From an uncultured Micrococcales bacterium (GTDB lineage Bacteria; Actinomycetota; Actinomycetes; S36-B12; UBA10799), in contig CALFYG010000007.1 of NCBI GenBank assembly GCA_937952095.1, positions 1 to 5,996 on the forward strand: 5,996 nt of DNA, given 5' to 3'. The position numbers and the translations under genes are program-made. Shown here in pieces: positions 1 through 5,402 of this stretch (its first letter is position 1; every line of letters begins with the position of its first letter). The notes under the pieces are model-generated. The model was not told the origin of the DNA. It did no database searches and saw only the letters and a list, made by a program, of their open reading frames with translations.

Positions 1-2
1 CC

Positions 3-860
3 GTTGGCACCATGGTGTGCGCGGTATGCACACTGTGGGCCCTGCCTGCACCTGGCACGAATCCTGAAGTACTCGACTTCGGGTACGCGACCAAGGTCTC
101 TGAGATGCCCGCGCTGCCCGTAGCCCCGGACCAGCGCACCATGCTTCTGCATACCCCTTCTGAGGACATTGCCGCGGACTACGCCAAGGGAATCACAGTC
201 GCCTTCGTGCCGGTGTACCAGAACCGATACCCCGGACTGGGGTACTTCGCCGTCGGCCAGAAGACTCTGCAGGCGGCACTATGCCAAGACTTCCTCGGTC
301 GTGTGTGTCCGGCGGCCGTACCCTTCCTGGCGTCGCGCGAGCAGACCACCGGGCAACGCTGGATGGACCTTCTCAATTACTCCCAGATACTCGTCTCCGA
401 CGAGCTGTACGACCCGGCGCAGTTCGAAGACTGGAGGGTGGCCGAGCGCCTCGATGGCTACGTGATTCTGGAGCGCCTGACTGCCGCACCGGCGGAGACT
501 GTGTCCTACGCGGCTCCGGGAGTCGACATCTCTGTGGAATCGCAGGCGGCCAACTCCACCTCCTACTCAGTGCGTAGCGAATCCGGTGGGCGAATCGTCT
601 TCGATGAGATCTATTGGCCCGGATGGCGGGCCGAACTCGACGGCCGGGACATTCCGGTGACGGACCTGGACGGCATCCTGCTGACGCTGGACCTGCCCGC
701 CGGTGCCGACGGAACGCTGACAATCACCTACGGGCCCGTTCCACCAAGCCTGACCCTCGGACTTCTTGTCACCTCACTCGTATGTCTTCTTGGAGCGGCG
801 CTGATCGGGCGCAGAAACACCACAAGGACGAAGCCTGATGCCGTCAACGCCCCGGTATGA
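3..860 (+). CDS. YfhO-like multi-spanning membrane protein, C-terminal part (5' end outside window)
   Basis: The frame is already open at base 3, so the ATG at 12 is probably internal and the gene continues to the left. Residues below count from that ATG. A short hydrophobic run at residues 1-12 looks like the end of a transmembrane helix. A long soluble region of about 230 residues follows, then a last transmembrane helix at about 247-266 and a basic tail (RRNTTRTK). Near the C-terminus, FDEIYWPGWRAELDG (198-211) followed by a short beta-rich stretch (LTLDLPAGADGTLTITYGP) is the pattern seen at the end of YfhO-family proteins, large envelope proteins linked to glycosylation of teichoic acids and other surface polymers. 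The soluble region presumably lies outside the membrane. The gene overlaps the next one by 23 nt, so it belongs to the same operon. Another large membrane glycosyltransferase with a similar C-terminal domain cannot be excluded, since the catalytic half is not in the window. Confidence 0.72.
   Translation, partial: VGTMVCAVCTLWALPAPGTNPEVLDFGYATKVSEMPALPVAPDQRTMLLHTPSEDIAADYAKGITVAFVPVYQNRYPGLGYFAVGQKTLQAALCQDFLGRVCPAAVPFLASREQTTGQRWMDLLNYSQILVSDELYDPAQFEDWRVAERLDGYVILERLTAAPAETVSYAAPGVDISVESQAANSTSYSVRSESGGRIVFDEIYWPGWRAELDGRDIPVTDLDGILLTLDLPAGADGTLTITYGPVPPSLTLGLLVTSLVCLLGAALIGRRNTTRTKPDAVNAPV
824..828 (+). promoter_or_regulatory. Ribosome binding site of the GNAT gene
   Basis: AAGGA lies 9 nt before the ATG at 838, inside the end of the upstream gene. 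It supports the 838 start and the 23-nt overlap. Confidence 0.6.
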
Positions 861-1443
861 ACAGGCACGTCCGGAGGACCTGGACGCCGTCGTCGGACTG
901 CACCTGTGCAACCTCCCCTGGACACTCAATTCACGGGCAGGCCGTACGCAGGTGAGGGGCCTCTACGAGAGTCTCCTGGCGGACCCCGCGGCGAGTGTGG
1001 TGGTCGCCAGACTGGACGGGGCCATCGTGGCCAGCGCGGCAGGCACCTCCGACTACAGCCGCACGTCCCAGCGGGCCGCCCAGCGATCACGGGCAAGGCT
1101 ACTGCGTGGCGTGTTCACCACCTCACCATTCGTGACCGTTCCCCTGATGTATGACGCCTGGCGGACACACCGCCTGATCGAGCGGATCGACGGTCCGTAC
1201 GCATTTCTCCTCACCTGGTTCACGGACTCGGCCGCCCGTGGCCAGGGAGTAGGGCGCGGTGTATTGGCGACCCTCGTGCGGCAGATATCGGCGCCGGGGC
1301 GACCATTGGTTGTGGATGTGAGCGACAGCGCCGTGGATGGACATGCGGCATACCGCGCGCTCGGCTTCGTGCAGGTGGCCCGGGCACCGCGGACGGACAT
1401 CCTGCAACTCGATGACACATCACCCCTCACGGAGAGGACTTGA
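838..1443 (+). CDS. GNAT-family N-acyltransferase
   Basis: A 201-residue protein with the layout of GCN5-related N-acetyltransferases, which move an acyl group from acyl-CoA to an amine. The N-terminal strand and helix (YEQARPEDLDAVVGLH) open the fold. Central strands at about 53-70 (SVVVARLDGAIVASAAGT) match the usual 'hhVAExDGxIVGxxxG' pattern. The acetyl-CoA pyrophosphate loop is R134-G-Q-G-V-G-R140. The C-terminal AAYRALGF (170-177) is the familiar 'xxFYxxLGF' motif. An insertion at about 75-115, rich in Arg, is longer than in minimal GNATs. The protein is soluble with no signal peptide. The gene sits between the YfhO-like and aminotransferase genes, with its stop 2 nt before the preferred aminotransferase start. 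The context suggests it acylates an amino group made by that aminotransferase, but the substrate is inference. Confidence 0.85.
   Translation: MPSTPRYEQARPEDLDAVVGLHLCNLPWTLNSRAGRTQVRGLYESLLADPAASVVVARLDGAIVASAAGTSDYSRTSQRAAQRSRARLLRGVFTTSPFVTVPLMYDAWRTHRLIERIDGPYAFLLTWFTDSAARGQGVGRGVLATLVRQISAPGRPLVVDVSDSAVDGHAAYRALGFVQVARAPRTDILQLDDTSPLTERT
1431..1437 (+). promoter_or_regulatory. Ribosome binding site deciding the aminotransferase start
   Basis: GGAGAGG lies 8 nt before the ATG at 1446 but only 2 nt before the in-frame TTG at 1440. The spacing favours the ATG. Confidence 0.7.
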
Positions 1444-1445
1444 AG

Positions 1446-2885
1446 ATGAGAGCAGAACCCCACCTGATCTCCATAGACGAGGTGGAATCGCTGTCGATCG
1501 ATGATGTGTGCGCTCTCTACGAGAAGTACATAAGTACTGCGCAGACCCGCACGTACTCCCGGTTCGCCTTCGGCCGTGAACTCGCCGCCACCGCAGAGGG
1601 CTGCTACATCACCACCCGGGACGGTCGCCGCATCCTCGATGGTACGGGAGGTATCGGTGTTCTCAATCACGGACACAATCACCCCCGGATCCTTGCCGCC
1701 CGCCGGAAGTTCCAAGAGGATCTGCGCATGGAGGTCCATAAGGCCTTCCACTCGCCCTACCTCGCTGCACTGAGCGCTAACGTCGCCGCCGTACTCCCGG
1801 GCGACCTCAACCATTCGTACTTCCCCAACAGCGGCGCTGAGGCGGTCGAGTCGGCCGTGAAGATGGCCTACAAGTACCACCAGGGAAAACGCTCGTTCGT
1901 TCTGCATTCCGACATCTCATTCCACGGAAAGCTCCTGGGATCAGGTGGGCTCACTGGCTCATCGGAGGTGGGTTTCGATTTCCCGACTATTGCCGGGCGC
2001 GACAGCTTCGTCTACAACGATCTCGACAGTGTGCGCAGGGTGCTGGACAAGCACACGGGTCCTGCCGGGAGCGACGTCTACGCCATCATCATCGAACCGA
2101 TCAATGTGAGCTCGATGAAACCCTGCAGCGAGGACTTCCTGCGAGGGTTGCGCGCCCTGTGCGACGACCTCGACATCGTGCTGATATTCGACGAGGTCTA
2201 CTCCGGTTGGGGAAAGACCGGGGACCTCTTCTACTTCATGCGGATGGAGGGTCTCATCCCGGACATCCTTCTCTACGCGAAGTCCTTTGGAGGCGGGAAG
2301 GCCTCCATCTCCGGGCTCACTGCGCGGTCTCACGTCTTCGCCAAGGCATACGACAACCTGGCCGATGCAATGCTGCAGTCCACCACCTACTACGGCTTCG
2401 GCGAGGAGAACATCACCGCGATGGAAGCCATCCGGATCGTGGTGGAGGACGACTACCCGGCACGCTCCCGATGGATCGAGGACTACCTCAGCGCTGGGCT
2501 CAGGGCCCTGCAAGAGAAGTATCCGGACGACATCGAGGAGATCAGAGGCGCCGGCGCCCTGTGGGGGTTGAAGCTAGCCAGGCCGAGCCTTGGCAAGGTG
2601 GCGGCTACCTTGACGAAGATCGCGCCCAAGTCCGTGCGCAATGACTCGCATCTCGTGGACAAGTTGGTGGCAGGGGCCGTGGTCGATGAGGCATACCGGG
2701 TGCACGGGGTTCTGCTGTTCCTCGGCTCGAACCAGGACACGCTGCTGAAGATGTCGTTGCCGCTGGTCGCCGGACAGGAGGAATGCGACCAACTGCTCGA
2801 GTGCCTGGATGCTTGCCTGTCCGCGGGACTGGGTGCACTGCTCGCCAAGTTTGTGAAGAACAACATGCCCCTTGTCTCGTCATGA
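1446..2885 (+). CDS. Class III PLP-dependent aminotransferase
   Basis: A 479-residue protein from the ATG at 1446 (481 from the TTG at 1440, which is less likely because of ribosome-site spacing). It is full length for class III (ornithine/GABA/putrescine type) aminotransferases, which transfer an amino group from a donor amino acid to an aldehyde or ketone through pyridoxal phosphate. Visible signatures, numbered from 1446: an N-terminal G-rich segment DGTGGIGVLNHGHNHP (65-80), NSGAEAVESAVKMA (128-141), the loop HSDISFHGK (154-162), IIEPINVSS (216-224), IFDEVYSGWGKTG (247-259) with D249 expected to bind the pyridine nitrogen, and YAKSFGGG (277-284) with K279 the expected Schiff-base lysine. 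The C-terminal RGAGALWGLKL (367-377) is the small-domain strand. All key residues are present, so it should be active and cytosolic. It joins the next gene by an ATGA overlap. Substrate unknown. Pairing with a downstream alcohol-oxidising enzyme suggests it aminates an aldehyde or ketone made by that enzyme. Confidence 0.93.
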   Translation: MRAEPHLISIDEVESLSIDDVCALYEKYISTAQTRTYSRFAFGRELAATAEGCYITTRDGRRILDGTGGIGVLNHGHNHPRILAARRKFQEDLRMEVHKAFHSPYLAALSANVAAVLPGDLNHSYFPNSGAEAVESAVKMAYKYHQGKRSFVLHSDISFHGKLLGSGGLTGSSEVGFDFPTIAGRDSFVYNDLDSVRRVLDKHTGPAGSDVYAIIIEPINVSSMKPCSEDFLRGLRALCDDLDIVLIFDEVYSGWGKTGDLFYFMRMEGLIPDILLYAKSFGGGKASISGLTARSHVFAKAYDNLADAMLQSTTYYGFGEENITAMEAIRIVVEDDYPARSRWIEDYLSAGLRALQEKYPDDIEEIRGAGALWGLKLARPSLGKVAATLTKIAPKSVRNDSHLVDKLVAGAVVDEAYRVHGVLLFLGSNQDTLLKMSLPLVAGQEECDQLLECLDACLSAGLGALLAKFVKNNMPLVSS

Positions 2886-3244
2886 GCGGCGGAAACAGGG
2901 CGGTGCTGCGGGTCGCTCACGCGCTGGTTCCGCTGGAGTTCCGCGGCATTCAGGGGTTGAACGACCAGGATGTACTGGCTGATGCCGGGGAATTCACGAC
3001 CCGCCTTCTGCAAAACGCTGACTACCGCGTGATCGCGCCGCTGCGTGGCGTGGTACTTGCGCTCGATGCCGCGGCCATAGCGCGCTACCGCAGACCATTC
3101 ATGAGTCTGCCGGCGCAGCAGCAGGATGCCCTATGGCGCTCGTTACGCGGGCGTCCCGGATTCGCCCAACTGCGCCAAGTGGTAAGGACCTCGGCCCTCA
3201 TGCGGATCTCCGAGTGGGAAGGGTTCCTCGATGGACAACACTGA
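2882..3244 (+). CDS. Small protein resembling gluconate 2-dehydrogenase subunit 3 (likely partner of the GMC oxidoreductase)
   Basis: A 120-residue helical protein. The start is taken at the ATG at 2882, which shares an ATGA with the aminotransferase stop; no clear ribosome site precedes it, so translation is probably coupled. The frame is open further upstream but that part lies inside the aminotransferase gene. The pattern 'RAVLRVAHALVP', then 'LLALD'-like helices, 'YRRPFMSLPAQQQDALWRSL' and a C-terminal helix recalls gluconate 2-dehydrogenase subunit 3-like proteins, the small partners encoded beside GMC dehydrogenases, and the related N-terminal region of long-chain alcohol oxidases. Unlike periplasmic subunit 3 proteins it has no Tat or Sec signal peptide, suggesting a cytosolic complex. 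It overlaps the GMC gene by 14 nt, a further sign that the two act together. Family assignment is by pattern only; it could be an unrelated helical protein. Confidence 0.65.
   Translation: MSGGNRAVLRVAHALVPLEFRGIQGLNDQDVLADAGEFTTRLLQNADYRVIAPLRGVVLALDAAAIARYRRPFMSLPAQQQDALWRSLRGRPGFAQLRQVVRTSALMRISEWEGFLDGQH
3216..3223 (+). promoter_or_regulatory. Ribosome binding site of the GMC oxidoreductase
   Basis: GGGAAGGG lies 7 nt before the ATG at 3231, within the end of the small upstream gene. It fixes the start and the 14-nt overlap. Confidence 0.7.
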
Positions 3245-4700
3245 CCTGGCGAAAGGTGCAACTGTCGTCGTGGTCGGTTCGGGCGCGGGTGGTGCCACGG
3301 CGTTCCGGACCCTTGCGCTGGCCGGCGTGGATGTGCTGCTCCTCGAGGAGGGATCCGACAGTAGCTCGCCCCTGGGCTATCACGGGAGACTCAGCGACTT
3401 GACGGCGAGGTTGTACCGACAGGGGGGGCTGACGCCGGTGATGGGAACGCCCCCCTTCGCGTTTGGTGAGGGGCGGACGTTGGGAGGGACGACCGAGATC
3501 AACGGCGGCCTGTTCTGGCGTACGCCGGAGTGGGTCCTCGACGACTGGAGCAGCAGGGGCGGACTGGGGCATCTCAGCCCGACGCTACTCGAGCCCGTGT
3601 TCGCCGACCTTGAGCGCGACCTGCGGTCTGGGCCGACCCGCACGCTCGATGGCTACGACAAGGACTCCGAACTGCTCACCCATGGCGCGCGTTCCTTGGG
3701 CTGGAACGTTGTCGAGGCCCAGCGCGTGGTCCCAGACTGCTCCCGCAGCAACCAGTGCGGTTCAGGATGCGCTACGGGGGCGAAGCAGTCGATGGCAATG
3801 ACGTACATCCCGGATGGTGTGCGCGCAGGGGGAAGGGTCGCCCCCGACGTCCGCGCCATCTCGGTGCGAACGTCCGGTGTACGAGCCACTCACGTGCTTG
3901 CCGTTACTGGCGACGGGAGCCGCATCGCGATCCCTTGCCAGGAGATCATCGTGAGCGGCGGCGCACTCCAAACACCCGCCCTCTTGCACCGAGCGGGCCT
4001 GTCCAAGGCGGCCGGTAAGCGAATCGGCTTCCATCTCAACACCAAGATCCTGGCACGGTTCGATGAGGAGGTGGATGCCCACCTCGGAACGATGTTCACC
4101 CACCAGGTGCAGGAATTCATGCGTCAGGGGATCCTGATCATGGCCGCCAACTACCGCCCGGAGTACCTGTCCCTCGCCATAGCCGGATGGGACAACGCCC
4201 GCATCGAAAGTCTGCTCGCGCAGTACCGGAAGACCGCGATGTACACCATGATGGTTCGACCGCGCTCGTACGGGCGTCTTGCCACGACGCGCCGCGGAAC
4301 GGTACCCCTCTTCCGTCTTTCCGCCGGCGATCGGCAACTACTCGCACAGGGAACGCTTCGCACCGCGGAAGCGCTATTCGCCGCTGGCGCGCGCAGCGTC
4401 AACCTTCCTGTGCGTGAGGGCCTCGAGGTGACGACCCTGGACCAGGCGGAGCTAGCCCTCACCGCCGCAAAGGCCATGGACTGGGAGGTGTCAAGTGTGC
4501 ACGCAATGGCCTCATGCTCCATGGGTACCGGGCACAGTGACCCGGTCGACCCCACAGGGCGATTGCGCGGTTGGCAGAACGTCTCGGTTGCAGATGCCAG
4601 CGTTCTTCCGTCCACTGTCGGGGAATCGCCTCAAGAGACCGTCATGGCTATGAGCATGCTGATAGCGCGTGCCGTGGCGGAACGGTCAAACGCTCTCTGA
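3231..4700 (+). CDS. GMC-family FAD-dependent oxidoreductase (alcohol dehydrogenase/oxidase type)
   Basis: A 489-residue flavoprotein of the glucose-methanol-choline family, which oxidises alcohols to carbonyls. Residues 11-41 form the Rossmann strand and FAD loop (VVVVGSGAGG at 12-21, acidic EE at 39-40 for the ribose). GRTLGGTTEINGG (81-93) is the second FAD-contact motif. GGALQTPALLHRAG (243-256) matches the second GMC signature. The C-terminal domain carries H424 in SSVHAMASCSMGT, VADASVLPS (453-461) and GESPQETVMAMS (464-475). H424 aligns with the first catalytic His. The usual 'NP' of the second catalytic position reads S466-P467, an oddity. A cysteine cluster C170-x5-C176-x3-C180 followed by ATGAK is shared with the long-chain alcohol oxidase/gluconate dehydrogenase-like branch. 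No signal peptide, so probably cytosolic. It is the last gene of the operon and its stop overlaps the stop of the opposing flippase gene. Likely works with the small protein before it and feeds the aminotransferase. Confidence 0.9.
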   Translation: MDNTDLAKGATVVVVGSGAGGATAFRTLALAGVDVLLLEEGSDSSSPLGYHGRLSDLTARLYRQGGLTPVMGTPPFAFGEGRTLGGTTEINGGLFWRTPEWVLDDWSSRGGLGHLSPTLLEPVFADLERDLRSGPTRTLDGYDKDSELLTHGARSLGWNVVEAQRVVPDCSRSNQCGSGCATGAKQSMAMTYIPDGVRAGGRVAPDVRAISVRTSGVRATHVLAVTGDGSRIAIPCQEIIVSGGALQTPALLHRAGLSKAAGKRIGFHLNTKILARFDEEVDAHLGTMFTHQVQEFMRQGILIMAANYRPEYLSLAIAGWDNARIESLLAQYRKTAMYTMMVRPRSYGRLATTRRGTVPLFRLSAGDRQLLAQGTLRTAEALFAAGARSVNLPVREGLEVTTLDQAELALTAAKAMDWEVSSVHAMASCSMGTGHSDPVDPTGRLRGWQNVSVADASVLPSTVGESPQETVMAMSMLIARAVAERSNAL

Positions 4701-5117
4701 GGAGCGACGGCGCACCACTCTGCGTTGAACCACCACGCTGATGGCGGCCAACGTCCATGCCACGGTCGCTGTGGTCGCGGCGAGGGACGGAGGTCCGGCA
4801 GCACCGACCGTGGAGCCGAGGACGATCACCGCGAGTGCCCCGACCCAAAGGGTGACCGCCGCCAGTCGCTGACTCGCCGCCAACTGGCTGTAGAGAATCA
4901 CCTGTACGACGCCGAAGCCGGTTCCAGTCAGGGCGAAGACCCACACGTAGCCGGTGATGTCCGAGTACGACGGTCCGGCCACGGCGTTGATGGCCAACGA
5001 TGGCAACAGCCAACAGGCGAGAACCGCTGCCGCGCCGATACCGGTCACCAACACGACCGCCTTCGTTCGTATGCCGCGGGCGGTGTCCCGCACCACGCCG
5101 TCGAGGATCAGCGCGGG
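4686..5117 (-). CDS. C-terminal half of a polysaccharide flippase-like (Wzx/MOP) membrane protein, broken at its 5' side
   Basis: The reliable part runs from about 5117 down to the TGA at 4688-4686. It encodes about 140 residues with four hydrophobic helices: roughly 5066-4995 (KAVVLVTGIGAAAVLACWLLP), 4955-4878 (TGYVWVFALTGTGFGVVQVILY), 4868-4800 (LAAVTLWVGALAVIVLGS) and 4790-4722 (ATTATVAWTLAAISVVV), ending in RRRSSESV. Short loops between helices, 'PSYSDITGYVWVFAL' and 'LYSQLAASQR', are typical of the second half of MOP-superfamily lipid-linked oligosaccharide exporters, which normally have 12-14 helices and over 400 residues. The same frame stays open to an ATG at 5405, but that N-terminal 96-residue extension is Arg/Ala/Glu-rich, has no helices of this type and is antisense to a better-supported + strand gene. 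I therefore read the gene as cut off at about 5117 with its 5' half missing. It ends 15 nt inside the GMC gene, tail to tail. Confidence 0.66.
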   Translation of the reverse strand, partial: PALILDGVVRDTARGIRTKAVVLVTGIGAAAVLACWLLPSLAINAVAGPSYSDITGYVWVFALTGTGFGVVQVILYSQLAASQRLAAVTLWVGALAVIVLGSTVGAAGPPSLAATTATVAWTLAAISVVVQRRVVRRRSSESV

Positions 5118-5402
5118 CTGGGGGCGCTGCTCCGCGTCGAGCTGCGCCGCGCGATCGCGGCAAGTACCGCGGGCCTCGAGCGCATATCCGAGGCGCTGTT
5201 GCACGAGGTCGTGCAAGCCAGCGAGCGCCTCGACGATCCCCACACGAAGGCCTCGGCTCACCTCGCGCTCGCGCTCGCGGCTGCGCTGGGCCACCGCGAT
5301 CGCACGGAGGCCGAGCTGCAGCTCGGCCATGCGCGGGCCGCCACGGCCCGCGCCGGCTCCCCCTGCGATCTCGTGCTCGCTGCAAGCGAGCACGAGACAT
5401 GA
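5118..5402 (+). CDS. 3' end of an unidentified gene, 5' end lost at the breakpoint
   Basis: This frame encodes about 94 residues ending ...DLVLAASEHET. Upstream of about 5110 the same frame is a nonsense antisense of the flippase. From about 5118 it becomes protein-like: Ala/Leu/Glu-rich amphipathic helices (LLRVELRRAIAASTAGLERISEALLHEVVQASERLDD, then ASAHLALALAAALGH) and strongly G/C-rich third positions. No ATG or GTG start lies near the beginning. A TTG at 5199 (with GAGG 5 nt before it) or the GTG at 5211 could start a short protein of 63-67 residues, but the coding character extends further upstream, so truncation is more likely. Its TGA overlaps the ATG of the primase-like gene, so the two are probably translationally coupled and functionally related, for example as plasmid replication or maintenance genes. 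I do not recognise the family. Confidence 0.5.
   Translation: MGALLRVELRRAIAASTAGLERISEALLHEVVQASERLDDPHTKASAHLALALAAALGHRDRTEAELQLGHARAATARAGSPCDLVLAASEHET
5199..5216. repeat. Short perfect inverted repeat (8-bp arms)
   Basis: TTGCACGA at 5199-5206 and its exact reverse complement TCGTGCAA at 5209-5216, separated by GG. As a hairpin it would form with 7-bp arms and a 4-nt loop. It lies inside the truncated + strand coding frame and may be chance, but it shares the region with three stronger inverted repeats. Confidence 0.5.
5309..5328. repeat. 20-bp perfect palindrome
   Basis: GGCCGAGCTGCAGCTCGGCC is fully self-complementary, with no spacer. It lies inside the coding frame (encoding EAELQLGH). 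It is the first of three strong inverted repeats within 100 bases before the primase-like gene. Confidence 0.75.
5331..5353. repeat. Perfect inverted repeat, 10-bp arms and 3-nt loop
   Basis: GCGCGGGCCG (5331-5340), loop CCA, then CGGCCCGCGC (5344-5353). All ten pairs are G-C, so the stem would be very stable. It begins two bases after the preceding palindrome. No T-run follows, so it is not a standard terminator. Confidence 0.75.
5369..5397. promoter_or_regulatory. Perfect 13-bp hairpin directly before the primase-like start codon
   Basis: TCTCGTGCTCGCT (5369-5381), loop GCA, then AGCGAGCACGAGA (5385-5397), followed after one base by the ATG at 5399. In mRNA this stem would cover the whole ribosome-binding stretch of the primase-like gene, including the only weak purine-rich candidates (CGAG). 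The overlapping stop of the upstream gene means ribosomes finishing that gene would open the stem, a classic layout for translational coupling. No T-run follows, so termination is unlikely. A role as a single-strand DNA priming or protein-binding site is an alternative. Confidence 0.68.

Noticed and set aside
1440..1445. TTG at 1440 as the aminotransferase start
   Set aside because: Only 2 nt separate it from the ribosome site GGAGAGG; the ATG two codons later has an 8-nt spacing.
1053..1907. A 284-codon open frame on the - strand
   Set aside because: It lies wholly antisense to the GNAT and aminotransferase genes, both with clear motifs. Its protein shows no recognisable domain and is the kind of open frame GC-rich genes produce on the opposite strand.
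3762..4337. A 191-codon - strand frame inside the GMC gene
   Set aside because: Antisense to the GMC coding region with intact motifs; composition is typical of a shadow frame.
4725..5110. The 5' part of the + strand frame that ends at 5402, as a single 225-residue protein
   Set aside because: Before about 5110 the translation is rich in Gly, Arg, His and Asp without structure and is antisense to clear flippase helices. Only the later part is protein-like.
5261..5280. Short CGCGCTCGCGCTCGCG repeat as a tandem repeat or iteron
   Set aside because: Only about two and a half copies of a 6-base unit, explained by Ala-Leu codons (LALALAA) in the + strand frame.
5331..5397. The hairpins as rho-independent terminators
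   Set aside because: Neither strong stem is followed by a T-run, and both lie in coding sequence directly before a coupled start codon.
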